64,000 bases of DNA from Thelonectria olida (taxonomy: Eukaryota > Ascomycota > Sordariomycetes > Hypocreales > Nectriaceae): positions 248,001 to 312,000 of the forward strand of contig JAGPYM010000013.1 in assembly GCA_020736575.1 (NCBI GenBank). The letters run 5' to 3'. Each line of letters starts with the position of its first letter. Position 1 is the first letter of the stretch. The notes beneath the pieces are model-generated. The model had not been told where the DNA came from, searched no databases, and saw nothing but the letters and a program-made list of their open reading frames with translations. Made by a program: the position numbers and the translations under genes. This document shows, in pieces, positions 1 to 11,189 of the stretch.

Positions 1-1012
1 GCGCAAGACGGTCAGCAAACCAAAGCGCCATAATGGCCATTATCCATGGGAGCTGAGGAAGACCACCGGGAAGCGCCGAGGACGCGCAGTGAACCCAGGT
101 GGAAACGAAAGCGATAAAGGCCAGGACAATGTGGACGTTGAGAAAGGTCTCGTAAAAGGCGTGTCGGAGAGGTGAAAGGGAGAGTATGAGCAAGAGAACC
201 ATAGCAAATGTTCCAACAAACCCAGATCCAACGAAAAGCTTCTGGGTGATCTCATTACCAACGCCCGCCCAGCCAATGTCTGCAACACAAACAATGGCCC
301 ATGCGATGGTATGAATAAGGGCTTCAAGGACCACGATGCGGCCCATCCATCGGTGCAGCAGGTTGTACGTGTCGAAGCTGATCTTGAGGAGGCCGATGAG
401 AGGGTTGTTGCGGCCAGCAAAGATGATGAGGGGAACCATGTTAACCAGCGACAGGGTGCCGGAGCGGCCTCGGAGTTCTGCGCAAAACTCATAGCGGTTC
501 TTCTGGTGCCAGTTAAGCACGAACATGTAAGCAAAGTTGCTGCCCAGGTAGAGGAAAAGAAGGATCGAATGAAGTCGGGAGGGAAGAGTGCCAATGTTGA
601 TGGCCGAAGAGAGGCGAAACTCTCGGTTGTGGCGCTTATTCCATAACGGCGCATAGATGAGGTGCTTCTTCATTGCTGGCATCCAGCTCCACTGGGCAAC
701 TTTCCAGTACCCTTGCTTCTGGCCAGCGACGGACAAGGTTGAGACTTGGCGAAGTTGTGCCCACATGATTTCGAGTATCCGGATGAGAAGAACGACAATG
801 GCAGTGATGCCCAGACACCACCACAAGATATCCTTAAATAGCAAGTTCATGGGTTGGTTCACTCCGTTGAGAGAGGTGTGATAGGGAGCGACGGTACTAG
901 TCGTTTCGGCATTTTCAGCGGCGGAAGCTCCGCGAGCTTCGAGATGAGTTGAGGTGGGAACATGAGAGAGCGTGTCGGCGATCCCGCGCCTTATAAGGTC
1001 CATGGCGGGCAT
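1..1012 (-). CDS. Ferric reductase transmembrane component (FRE family), N-terminal part
   Basis: Partial gene running off the left edge; about 337 residues are visible without introns. The family moves electrons from cytosolic NADPH through two haems to extracellular Fe3+ or Cu2+ at the plasma membrane, ahead of iron uptake. Seen: a short luminal N-terminus, a first membrane helix near residues 55-75, a loop with a basic NKRHNREFR stretch, then a hydrophobic block with haem-ligand-type histidines (LLHRWMGRIVVLEALIHTIAW and, further on, NVHIVLAF...WVHC). The FAD/NADPH half must lie beyond the edge. I chose the ATG at 1012; a second ATG three codons in (1003) would serve as well. No clear signal peptide is seen, although many relatives have one. 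About 1 kb of pyrimidine-rich DNA lies upstream and probably holds the leader. Family assignment is firm; metal preference cannot be told. Confidence 0.86.
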   Translation of the reverse strand, partial: MPAMDLIRRGIADTLSHVPTSTHLEARGASAAENAETTSTVAPYHTSLNGVNQPMNLLFKDILWWCLGITAIVVLLIRILEIMWAQLRQVSTLSVAGQKQGYWKVAQWSWMPAMKKHLIYAPLWNKRHNREFRLSSAINIGTLPSRLHSILLFLYLGSNFAYMFVLNWHQKNRYEFCAELRGRSGTLSLVNMVPLIIFAGRNNPLIGLLKISFDTYNLLHRWMGRIVVLEALIHTIAWAIVCVADIGWAGVGNEITQKLFVGSGFVGTFAMVLLLILSLSPLRHAFYETFLNVHIVLAFIAFVSTWVHCASSALPGGLPQLPWIMAIMALWFADRLA

Positions 1013-4000
1013 GTTTGGTGAGAGATTTCAGAGATTGGCCTGAAGTTGTGGTCAAATGAATGAGGAGCAATCTTCTCCTGAGTTTTTGCAAAACGAGAAA
1101 TCCAGAGGGAGGGTGATGTCAACGGCACGTAGGAGTCCGGTGGTGCGACTTTTAAACTCGGACAGCTTCAAATAGATGCCAAGAACTAACAGTTGTAGAT
1201 AGTCAATGTGTTCGTTCCTCCTCGCGCGATCCTGTTTGTCAGAACATGGTCTTGAGTACGCTGTTCGTATGCCGTTGTTGACTGATGTTCGTAGATGGCG
1301 AGATGAGAGGACCTTGTTCGCGGATGTGTGTTCGTGACAATGTTATGAATCAATGAAGGTCGGCTAGGCGAAAGTTGGATGAATTATGCGCCAGGCAAAG
1401 TAAGTGAGAGTGATCGAGACGTCTGACGAATACCTGATTCGTTTCGTCGCGGGCGACTTGGATGGCCGGTATTCCGAGATATCTTATGATGAAATGAATC
1501 GCGAATAGCAGGCCGATCAGTGGCTCGTGGTTATTGAAGAGAATGTGTATGAATGAAGGTGTGCCTAGCACGAGAAGGGAAGAGAAAAGAAAGGCGGCAC
1601 AACTGATTGTTTTCAGTGATTCAGAGCTTGCAAACACCTGACGAATGATGTGAGTTCTGGTTGGCAGTTGGCAGCCAGTTGACGATCGTGGGCAAGAGAG
1701 CAGACTAGATGGAATTGGTCGATGAGAGTCGAAGGCGCCACAATGAAGAAATGGAGAATTGAAGAAAAAGAAACGGCAGGGGAATGGCCTTGAGGGTATG
1801 ACCAGAACCAGCCCCGAACTGAAATGTCTTGACGAACGAAAAGGAAAGGCAAAAGCCACGAAAGACACGAGCGAGGGAGAGAATGGAGTTGAAGAGGGAC
1901 AAGTTCCGAGGGGGGGTCGTGATAATAAAAGTCGGCCTGCGGTGGACACAACACAGGCAGGTGCAACCCAGGAGCAAACATGGGAGGGCAGGTGCAGGCC
2001 AGACCGACAAAACCCACCACTCGGCAACCTCGCACAAAGAAAACCAACAAGATGCCCAGCCCAGTAACACGAACAACCCTGTCAGCCACTATCATCTGGT
2101 TTCTGCTTCTCTCTCGTTTCCATTCCTCTTGTTCCGTTTTGCACCCCCCGTTCCACGACCTAGAAACTCGTCGTCTTGGCGCTTCCAAACCAGTCCTGGA
2201 CTAGGATCCATCCTATCCTCCCATTGCACAACCTCTCAATGCCTTGACATGACCTCTCGCCTGCTACAATAGGCAACCCTGAATCCGCTAAAGCTTTACT
2301 CCTCAGTGAGTCTTCGAGGCTTCGCCCCTCTGACTCGTCTGAATGGTCGCTGGTCGCCGAAACACCCCTGGTCCGGCCGATAGGCGGGGGCGCTGGGTTC
2401 GCCTGGCGGTCGCAGGGGAGAATCCTTGGGAATGTCGTCTAGATCAATGAGTCCTGAGATGCCATGGTCCCTGGTTGGCTTCGTTACAATACTCCAACGA
2501 CCTGCTAGAGTCATGGTCACAACCGCGGCGCAACTGCAGGGCATCAGCACCAGCGAACCACAGCGTCCGAAGCGCTTGCGTCTGTTCACCTCTGCTGCTC
2601 CTGAGCCGCCTATTTTTACTACGGTGCTTCCGTGGCCTTGCATTCGCGCCTTTGCGGAGCTTGCTCGCAGGTGCGCCAACGCCAAAATCAACGCCACCAG
2701 AAAGGCCTCCCGAACGGCCCAGTCTATTGGACTTGAGATCTACGCCAACGATCTCAGAACCGACGGCACCGTTTCTCAGTGGCCACTCATTCAGCGACCA
2801 GTCTCCAGGGAGCGCAGCTTCTGAAACCCGCCACTCTATGCTTGGCCTGGTTCAGGGGCCCAGGGGTCACACTTTGCTGCCGCTCTGCGCGAAAAGCCTG
2901 CAGGTCCTGATTCTGTCACTGAAGTCACCATTCAGGGGCCAGGGGTGTCCCGCTTACCCGGGGGCCGTTGCGGCGTGTTGGCTTGGTTGGCGCATCGTGC
3001 CTTAGATCATTGGCCTCCCGAGCGAAGTGGGCGCCTCTCAGCCACTGGATGCCCCGCGAGCCAGCCGCCAGCAGACACGCAACAGCTCATCAACGCATCA
3101 CAGAGGCATCCAGTGACCCAAGGCCGGAATGCAACTGTGCTCGCCAGCGCCTCAGTATGTTTCTGTCTTTGTTTTAACCGGCACGTTGTTTCCCGAAGAT
3201 CAATGCCTTTGTTTCGTTTGTGCCGGAATGCCGTTCGCAGTCGCTCACACAGAATGGGCTGACGTTGTTCTCGTCAGACAATTAAGGGCTGGTCGCTGGG
3301 CAAGCGACAAGATGGAACAAAGGTAACCAGCCATGGATCCCAGGGACCACGGTCACTGATCCGCGAGTCCCGACGAGAACTGTCGAGAATCCATCTGAAC
3401 TGCCAATCTACATAGCACTCTTCGGCCGCTTCCAGACTTTTTGCTCCGCATTGCTACCCCAGTCATTCACCGTCCAGACCCGTGGACTTGGCTCAGAGGA
3501 TGGATTTTCTCTTCTTGCCAAGATACCAGGGCAGAACTCAGCCAACCAGCTTAGGTAAAGTATTGATGTGTGATGGATATGTCATCTGCTCGTGACAAGG
3601 GGAATTCTCTCAGTTGAGCCCCAGGAGTGGCCCTGTAAGTGATCCAGGGGCTCATGGCCCGCTCACCGATCAAAATCTCGGCCTGTGGTTGATGGAATTG
3701 ATTTCGACCTCAGTTGAATGCACTCCAGATTCCGGACGACGAGATGACGGGCGCTCATTGCCCTCTCCACCTCCCACATGTCAGAACGGAACCAGCCCGC
3801 ATTCGAGCATGGGCCGATATCTTTTGCAAGGCTTCGATATTCTATGCCTCTTTGTAGAACAGCCAAGACGAGTCTTGAACGACAAGACTCTAGCACGTTG
3901 CAGATAAAGTGAACAGGTAATTGGACTTGGGCGCCTCCTTGCTCCCACGCCGCTGGGAACTCAATGAAGCTCGGGAGAGCGGCCGCTGTCACGTTTCTTA

Positions 4001-4675
4001 ATACAGAAACGTCGTGGTCAAACGTTGATTGCCATTGAAGGCGTCAGCATTATCGTCATTCGTCGTCGAGGCTCTTACACCTTGTCGTCACCTCAGTCGT
4101 GGCCGGGTCTTTGCGCCCATTCAAGATCGAGCGGACAAGGGCATTCAAGACAAGATGGCAGCAGTCATCATCCCTCAAGATATCACACCCGGGAATTCGT
4201 CGCCCTCAGACCATTTTCTCCAGATTCTCGTCAGGTCGATTACCGGACCTGCCCGCAACCAGCTCACTTTTGAACACGTCCATGGTTCGTAATGCGGGAG
4301 TTGGAAGCCCTGTTCGGATCTACCTATGTAAAACCTGCACAGACAAGATCGAACCGCCATCAGATCCCATCTCATAAATAGCATAAGCGAAAATGGCATG
4401 ATGTTAAGCGCTCGCGTGTTGTGTTGGCGAATGCTCGGTGAGGTTCGGTAAGATTAAGGTCTGGAGGTGAAGCGCCACACTTAAGGGACCCGCCAGCCAC
4501 AGAGCCCTGTGGCGTTTCGCTGCTCGGCCAGACGGGGCGTGATCCCCGGGTATTGGAACCTGAGGCTGCCATGGTCGCGCTTCCGTGATGCTCCCGAACA
4601 AGGCCCGGAAATTTCCAGAACGGCTATCACGAGCGGGCATTGCACATCCGTTGAACAGCCATTGCGCCCGACACA
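1013..4675. other. Intergenic region, no convincing gene
   Basis: 3.7 kb between the divergent ferric reductase and MIC19. Bases 1013-2200 read on the minus strand are CT-rich with GT and AG signals and look like promoter plus leader of the ferric reductase. Open frames of 60-225 codons occur on both strands at 1350-4000, but they overlap each other, mostly start at non-ATG codons and have no recognisable domain. Confidence 0.5.
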
Positions 4676-5317
4676 ATGGGTTCTGCCGAGTCGAAACCAG
4701 TCTCCGCGCACATGTGGAAGGCGTATGTCCCTACCGATCCTTGGAATCCTCACTGTAGCTTGAATGGTCCACTGACGCAGCGTCAAATAAACAGCTCAGG
4801 GCCTAGCGGCATCTCACAAGATCTTGTCGACTCGCTCCAGTCCAGCCACGAGGTACCTTGCGCCCCCCTCCCTATGCCATCTCGATTCCCTCGACGTTCA
4901 ATGACCTTCCGGAGGACGAATTGGCTAACTCTCGGCTCCCATTAGACCGATGCCTCCCGATCCAAGATAGTCGAGGCCCAGATCCAGGCCCGCGTGGCCG
5001 AGGAGCTCAAGAAGCTGCAGCAGCAAGAAGCCGAAGCCCTCAAGACCGCGCAGGAGAAGCTCGCGGCCGCCGAGTACAAGGACGACGGCCCCACGCACCA
5101 TACCGTCAGCAAGGAAATTGAGGAGATGCGCAAGAAGCTCGAGGGCCGCAAGCAGGTGCGTCCCTTGCCCGACGCCGTCGAGGGTGCGCGCAACGAGGTC
5201 ATCCGATGTCTGCGGGAGAACGACCGACGGCCGCTGGATTGCTGGCAGGAGGTGGAGAACTTCAAGGCCGAGGTTAAGAAGCTCGAGAAGGGCTGGGTGG
5301 AGAAGGTCGTGTCGTAG
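4676..5317 (+). CDS. MIC19: MICOS complex subunit Mic19 (DUF1690)
   Basis: Predicted 158-residue peripheral protein of the mitochondrial inner membrane; in the family it links Mic60 to Mic10 at crista junctions. Three exons: 4676-4722, 4795-4852 and 4946-5317. The first acceptor is set by reading frame, because the nearer AG at 4780 leads to an in-frame stop. Evidence: an N-myristoylation-type start (MGSAESKP); the SQDLVDSLQSS...ETDASRSK stretch typical of fungal Mic19; a long coiled coil (about residues 48-110, AEELKKLQQQEAEALK); and a C-terminal region with two cysteines spaced Cx10C (RCLRENDRRPLDCW), the redox-active motif known in yeast Mic19. Length matches the family. It converges with TYW3. 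The exon 1/2 junction is the least certain part. Confidence 0.85.
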
Positions 5318-5961
5318 AGGGACGATGCTGTATGAGTGTACACTTGGAGGGCAGGGCTGTCCGGCTTCGGATGTATAGAATTCTTATAGAGATGGTGACG
5401 AGGTCGGGACATGTGCTACAATAAAAATCAGCATTTGAATTTGGTTAAGAGGGTTTCCGAAGATTGTCGCGTGACATGGAGAATTACGGTCTTTTGTTGT
5501 GCAACCTGTCCATATCACAGGCAGCCTCGTATATAAGGGGTACGTACGGCTGATGTTTCTCGTCTTCTCATCAGTGGAAGCTCGATGACTCTGGGCAGAA
5601 ACCTAGGGAGCTTGCTACTATCACGCATAGCGATTTCTCGCCATGAACACCAAGTAAAGGTGTTATTGCGATACTACCTGATATATACTTTGATAAAGCC
5701 CTTACTTCTTGTCATGGTACTGCGAGGTCTCCTTTTCAGGCTGATCATCTACATTCACAGGTCTCTCAAAAGAGTTACATACTTGACAAGACCATCATGA
5801 CACAAGACTGATCTTCGCCTGGTGTCTTGTACGGCCAAACCTCAAACTAAGATTTTTCCCAAGATCCGGAGTGTGGTATGTAGAACACATCCTCTTCGAA
5901 TGATATCCGACATATGTACATGACATGTAGTAGTCATAATTAGAAATAAGATAAAACAGGT
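5318..5961. other. Convergent 3' spacer
   Basis: 644 bp between the stops of MIC19 and TYW3, AT-richer than the genes. It probably holds both 3' untranslated regions. A 71-codon open frame at 5585-5800 has no family resemblance and I do not call it. Confidence 0.6.
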
Positions 5962-6981
5962 TCATAGACCTAGGAGCGGTCCTGTTTGTAATTCAGTCTC
6001 AAGCTCTATACCTGCACTTTTCGATTCCGCGCTCGTCTCCATCTGCGCTTGCTTCTCAGCCTTCCTTCTCAAGCCTTCGGCTCGCTTTCTCTCCCGTCTC
6101 GCAGCTGCATCTTCCCACTCACCCCCTTCAGGATTCAATCTAGGGGCTGGGACACCGTTCACGGCGCCTCGGAACGCAGTGCGGAACCGCTCGATACGCT
6201 TCGTGTTCTCAACAAAGCGCTCGTTGGCAATCCGCATGATGGTCTGGAGATACTCGGGCGTGACAAGCCGTTGCCGTTGGCCGTCGACTTGTTGCCCAAC
6301 GAGAGACTCAAAGGCGAGTCCCATGGTGCGAATGGCAACCATGGGCGTGGCGGCGTCCTTGGCGTTTGGGAGGAGGTTGAGAGCGCCAGATTCGCGGAAT
6401 CCAGCTTGGAGGCCGCAGCGGAGAAGAATTTGGGCATGCTCTGGGGAAGCGGTAAGGACATGGAGAATCTACGCAATATCTCAGCATCGTCTCTACATCA
6501 GATATCACTAGGTCTGGATCGACGTCTTGTGATTGCTTACCATTGCCTCGAACTTGAAGTGAATTAGTCTCCTCTCTTTAACCACCTCGACTGCACTCTT
6601 TGAGACTTCTGATTCCGCCAATCCGAAGATGCTACACCAGTCCTTTTCTCCATTCGCATCCTTCTCTGGCACTGGATCATGAGAGACAAACAGCCATGTC
6701 CCTCCCGCTCCCTTTCCGCCGACCCCTGCGACCTGATCATCTTCGGCATCTACCTCTGCCACACGCCGGCCCTCGAGGAAGACGCTGACCCGTCCAGCGC
6801 AACTGCTAGTGGTAACAAACCCCACGGCTTGGTTGATCTCGTCGATGAGATCGCGAATGCCCTCGTCTACAGAGCCCTTGGGCGACGCATCATTGTAGTC
6901 AGCGCTCGGGACCGCAAGTTGGTCGAGAATCCGCTTCTTCTTGTCAATGAATGCGGGCGCGACTGCTGCGAGGCCCTGCAT
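5962..6981 (-). CDS. TYW3: tRNA wybutosine-synthesizing protein 3 (TYW3)
   Basis: SAM-dependent methyltransferase that N4-methylates the imidazopurine intermediate (yW-86 to yW-72) during wybutosine synthesis at G37 of tRNA-Phe. Predicted 315 residues in two exons: 6541-6981 and 5962-6468, with a 72-bp intron (donor gtaagc, acceptor gcgtag). Diagnostic N-terminus FIDKKKRILDQL followed by DASPKGSVDEGIRDLIDEIN and the signature TTSSCAGRVSVFLEG; exon 2 continues with HVLTASPEHAQILLRCGLQAGFR and ends in a long Arg/Glu-rich helix. The start at 6981 is the only ATG ahead of the conserved block. The intron falls right after EAM and removes a stop, so it is required. It is tandem with MET16 (539 bp gap) but functionally unrelated. 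Confidence 0.93.
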
Positions 6982-7520
6982 AACGAAGAAACGAAATTGA
7001 AGTCCGGTTGTGTTAGTGCGGTTACGAGGCTGAGATTTTAGACGAAGCGTTTAGAGGGGCAAGGGTGCAGAGAAGTCCGAATTGGCAAGCTATCAGTTTT
7101 GCATTATCGTTTAGCGGAGATCCGTTAAAGAACTAACAACCCTCTGCTACCCCGCTCCAACGACCATGTCCACGCACTGCGGCTCCCGTGATCATTCAAA
7201 TCCAACGTCCATCGTACTCGACGAGCAAGAACACTTCACCTAATGATTCACCCCAGAAGGTATTCATCAAGTTGTTTATCTTGTATATTCCGTATCTCAG
7301 ATCGCTACTCCATTCTCGCATTACTGATCAGACCGCAACCCAGCCTGTCACGATTTTACCCAACGCCAAACGATTATTTCCCGATGCTAGGGGCCCTTTG
7401 TGGCCCAAATCCCAACTCGTCAACTCGACCAGTTTTATCGTCCCAACCCATAACGCCCGATACAATGCTCCTTTCGTCAAATCATCATCTAAACATGCGT
7501 CTCTCTTGTGCAAGTGTGCA
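6982..7520. other. Spacer between TYW3 and MET16
   Basis: 539 bp holding the TYW3 promoter and the MET16 3' end. An open frame on the plus strand runs through it (7188-7988) but it is the antisense shadow of MET16. Confidence 0.6.
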
Positions 7521-8483
7521 TTACGACGAGACGGTCTGGGTCAGGGCCACCTTTTCCAGCGCGGCAGACAGTTTCTCCTCCTTTTCTTTGCGTTCCATCT
7601 CAGCGAGGAACTCGGAATATCGCGACTTCTTGTTGTGAATGCCGCACTCGGTCTTGTTCTGACCCTTCCACCGGCCGGCACGCTCATCCTCGCCCTCGCC
7701 AACGGGGACGGTCGAGTGCCAGTCGCCGATGGACTTGTAACCCTGATCGAGCAAAGAGTTGTAAGGCACGTTATTCTCCTTGATGTAATCGTTCACTTGC
7801 TTGAAGTTCCAAGTGGCCATGGGGTTGATCTTAACGACGCTCCGCTCATCATCGAGTTCGATGATGGGGATGGATCCTCGGGCAGCGCCCTGGGATCGAC
7901 GGCGACCGTTGAGAACGGCAGCAATCTTCAGCTCGTCGTATGCTCGCTGGAGGGGCTCGACCTTGACCATCCAGTCGTACATCTCTGATGAATGCTTATA
8001 CAAGTCCTGTCCATAGGTCTCCTCAAACTGCTCAACAGTCTCGATGCCGTCGGGCTTGAAGATGTGCACGGGGACTTCGGGGTATCGCTCCTGCACTCGT
8101 CGAATGAGGTCATGGGTTTCATCAAAGTGATACAAGGTATCCAGGAAGATGAGTTCGACTGTCGGAGAGTTGGGTTGCTCCTTTTGGATCTTGGACAACA
8201 TGTCCATGGTGGCAAGGCCGGTCAGGCCAAAGGCGGTCGACTGGTAGAGGTTGGGAAACATGATCTTGCAGAAGCGGAGGATATCCATGGGGTGCATGGG
8301 TTCCAACATGTCGTTGAGGTGGGCCACGTGAGCCTTGGTGAGAGAGAGCTGAGGCAGAGTGGTCGATGATGAGGGCGAAGCGTACTCGGATGAGCGGCCA
8401 GAGACATATCCTGACTCGCACTCCTCAAGCTTGATGTCCTGAAAGGACGACTGCGATGATGACTGGGTGATGGTGGCCGGCAT
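7521..8483 (-). CDS. MET16: Phosphoadenosine phosphosulfate (PAPS) reductase
   Basis: Thioredoxin-dependent reduction of PAPS to sulfite and adenosine 3',5'-bisphosphate in sulfate assimilation; cytosolic. Intronless, 320 residues, slightly longer than yeast Met16. Seen: a Ser-rich N-terminus (1-45), the ATP-pyrophosphatase-like fold with STAFGLTGLATMDML (near 80-95), LIFLDTLYHFDET, the substrate-binding block RRRSQGAARGSIPIIELDD, KINPMATWNFKQVNDYI, and the catalytic cysteine in ECGIH near residue 280. No iron-sulfur cysteine pairs are present, which fits PAPS rather than APS reductase. The ATG at 8483 is the first in frame. Upstream on the minus strand, overlapping TGACG-type bZIP half-sites lie near 8725-8737; a sulfur-control factor could act there, but this is only suggestive. 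Confidence 0.96.
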   Translation of the reverse strand: MPATITQSSSQSSFQDIKLEECESGYVSGRSSEYASPSSSTTLPQLSLTKAHVAHLNDMLEPMHPMDILRFCKIMFPNLYQSTAFGLTGLATMDMLSKIQKEQPNSPTVELIFLDTLYHFDETHDLIRRVQERYPEVPVHIFKPDGIETVEQFEETYGQDLYKHSSEMYDWMVKVEPLQRAYDELKIAAVLNGRRRSQGAARGSIPIIELDDERSVVKINPMATWNFKQVNDYIKENNVPYNSLLDQGYKSIGDWHSTVPVGEGEDERAGRWKGQNKTECGIHNKKSRYSEFLAEMERKEKEEKLSAALEKVALTQTVSS

Positions 8484-11189
8484 CGTGACGACTGTAAGAT
8501 GTTGTCACGGAGTGAGAGGGGTGTTGTTGGGTGAGGCTTTTCGAGTACTTGGAGAAGAGAGGAGTACGGAGTATCCCAGGGTGTATGAGTTGTTGAGGGC
8601 CGGGGGGGTTTTGTCGAAGTGAGTAAACGGCTTTTTGGCTGGGGGCTGTTTGTCAATGACGCAAACGCAAAGCTAACTGGACGCAAGATACGAAGCGAAG
8701 CGAAGCACGACACAAGTATGAGATTGACGTGATGACGGCAAATGAGTACAAGAAACACGAAAGCGAATGAGGGCAGTCGAATTCTTTAAGAGAGTCCTTG
8801 TTGTGCTGGTGAAGGGGGGGCTTACATGTTAAGCCCCGGGCGACCGCCCGCACCCCCCTGATTCCAGGCAACTTAGTAATTAACAATACAGATGCATGGA
8901 GCCAACCAGGCCCGAAACCTACCACCGTCTACGAAGTTGATGCGCTGGGCAGGAGGAAGAGGGGAGGTGCAAATTGCGCCATCGCCGCCATGAGCATTGT
9001 TGTCTCCAGGTTGTGTGAAGGACCGATCACATCATCGACGCTATCCCTTTCGCGATGGTGGATTCAGCGGCTGATTGGTCTGCGCACCGGGCCTTGAACT
9101 GGACCGGCTGGTCGCCAGGACCTGGAGCGCCGCCTTGTCGGCTGCGGCCGCAACACTGCGAAGCCGCCGAGCCGGAGGTACCGAATACCTTGACAGGGTT
9201 TGGTTTTTTCTTCTACTATTCCTTTACTCGCTACCTAAGGTTACTGCAGCCGGGCAACACCGTGGAGGGCGACTTGCTTGTTTGGTCTCCGAGGACTGGA
9301 TGATGTGGGTTTGCGGCGTTGATTTTTTCTTCCCCCCATGGCTCCGCGAGGCTTTGGTTGGGGATCATTGGGGGTGTGTGGGTGAAAGCAGGGGGAGTGA
9401 GGCGACACCAAGAAGTCTAGAGAATCGCGTGGGATGGCTGGGGCCTGAATGGATTAGAAATGGGGGCATTGGATGGAAGAGATTCATCAGCAGCCATTGG
9501 GAATCGGATTGGAAATGGAATGGGATGATATCATCTCATCATCTCATCGAGGCAGATGCTGGGCGTCTCGCTTACAAGATCCGGGGTCACGGCATATTGC
9601 TGTCGTCGAGCCGGAGCACTTCCTCTTTATGAAGAAAGAGGCACGAGGACCATGTTGAAATCTCCCCCGCGAGCATGTCATCGCTGGCTCATGTTGCGAA
9701 TTCGCTGGCGGTTAATAGGGACCCATGCAAGTGTTGCTGGAGTGTTTTCGGAGGTGTCGCAAGAAAAGGCCCTGGTGTCGCCACCGTCTATCACGCTTGG
9801 CGTCTAGACTCTGTTGACGTGCTCGTCTTGGCCCTTGGATCAACGACGCCCGTTTGTGGACGGATATCCCACGCGTTGGGCTTCACGCCTGAATTCTTCA
9901 AGCACCACATCTTGCAGTAACAACGCATTCTGGCTTCATTATTGCATCAACTCACCGAGCAGGCGTGCATCATCACTCTCTATCAAGATGGAGTTGATAG
10001 TCAAAGTCTTATGGACACCCAAAATCATCCATTCAACCCACAAAGACGCCGCCAATTGGCGTGTCTCGTCGGGAATTTCGTGCTTTGGGCGGCAACCGGT
10101 GAAGTGAGTCTCATTGCGGCATCTCGCTCCAGCCGCCCGACAGCCCGCGCCGACATCAGTCGATGATCCGAGGTGCCGATGCAGGGCAGAAAATTCCCCA
10201 CGCTAAGTGTGACGTGATGATGAGTTTTGCGGAGAAGACGGCGGATCAATATTGATCCAGCCCTCCTTGCTCGGCTCAACCTGTCCCTGGTTTTTTCTTG
10301 ACCTGATTTCTGGGCTGATTAGTCAAGTGAAACAGTAAAAGAGCCCCCATGCGCCTCGGAGAGCTACCGAAATCTGAATCTGCTGGTGCTTAATTCACAT
10401 CTCCCGAAGAACTGCCATAATTCCTAACTCCGGGGCCACGGACGGCGCTTGCCTTATTATTCCGAGTTCCCAAGTCCGCAGCGGGGATTAGTAACCAGCG
10501 ACATCCGCCGCTTTGAAGACGTCAATGAAGAAAGCAAGAAGATTTCCACCTTGGACAACACGTCGGCTTTGCGGCAATCGATTGTTTTCACATTGATTAT
10601 CTGTCATTGATGATTACAAACATTTCTCTTGAGAGCACGTCTTCCACTAGACGGTATGAAGAGATGACAACCTGACCGGGACATCAAAGAGGGGCCACTA
10701 CGAAGCCTGCTCTGCCTTTGGAATCACGAATGCGGTCATGTTTGAATAGCTTCACAAAGAGCTATCAATGATGATGAGGAGATTCCAACGTCATGGCATG
10801 ACGAAGGCTTGTGCATTCACTCACCTTCCACGTGCCATTGACCGCACACGGCTTTCGGGCCAATACGGACCAATCACGTCTTGCTGAGGATGTGACAGAA
10901 AAGCACGGGCCACCCGGGAGTATCAACGGTCTAATGGCGGGGCAGTAGGGAAGACCGGGACACAATCACTCATCAACCCGATCTTTTTGATATCGACGTT
11001 CGGTTTCTACTGCTTTCAGCTTCCTCAAGCTTTGGGCCTGGCGCGGATCTGTCCGCTTAGTCTTCCACCCTCCCGCTGGTCTGTCAAGCATTCATTCTCC
11101 CCTCGTCTCCCCCCAGACGATCCCGTCCAAGCTCTCGATTCCCACGGGACAAAGACAAATTCAACCCCCGCTCTTGATCCCGCGCAATC
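8484..11189. other. Divergent intergenic region MET16 / phosphoserine phosphatase
   Basis: 2.7 kb without a supportable gene. The longest open frame (9075-9632, plus) is Trp/Gly-rich, has a non-ATG start and shows no domain. The last 200 bp before 11190 are CT-rich and look like a core promoter and leader. Confidence 0.5.

Noticed and set aside
1350..2188. Overlapping minus-strand frames of 191 and 225 codons with hydrophobic stretches
   Set aside because: They lie in the CT-rich leader of the ferric reductase; Phe/Leu/Ser richness follows from pyrimidine tracts, and the two frames overlap each other.
9075..9632. 185-codon plus-strand frame
   Set aside because: Non-ATG start, Trp/Gly-rich, no domain, no splice partner.
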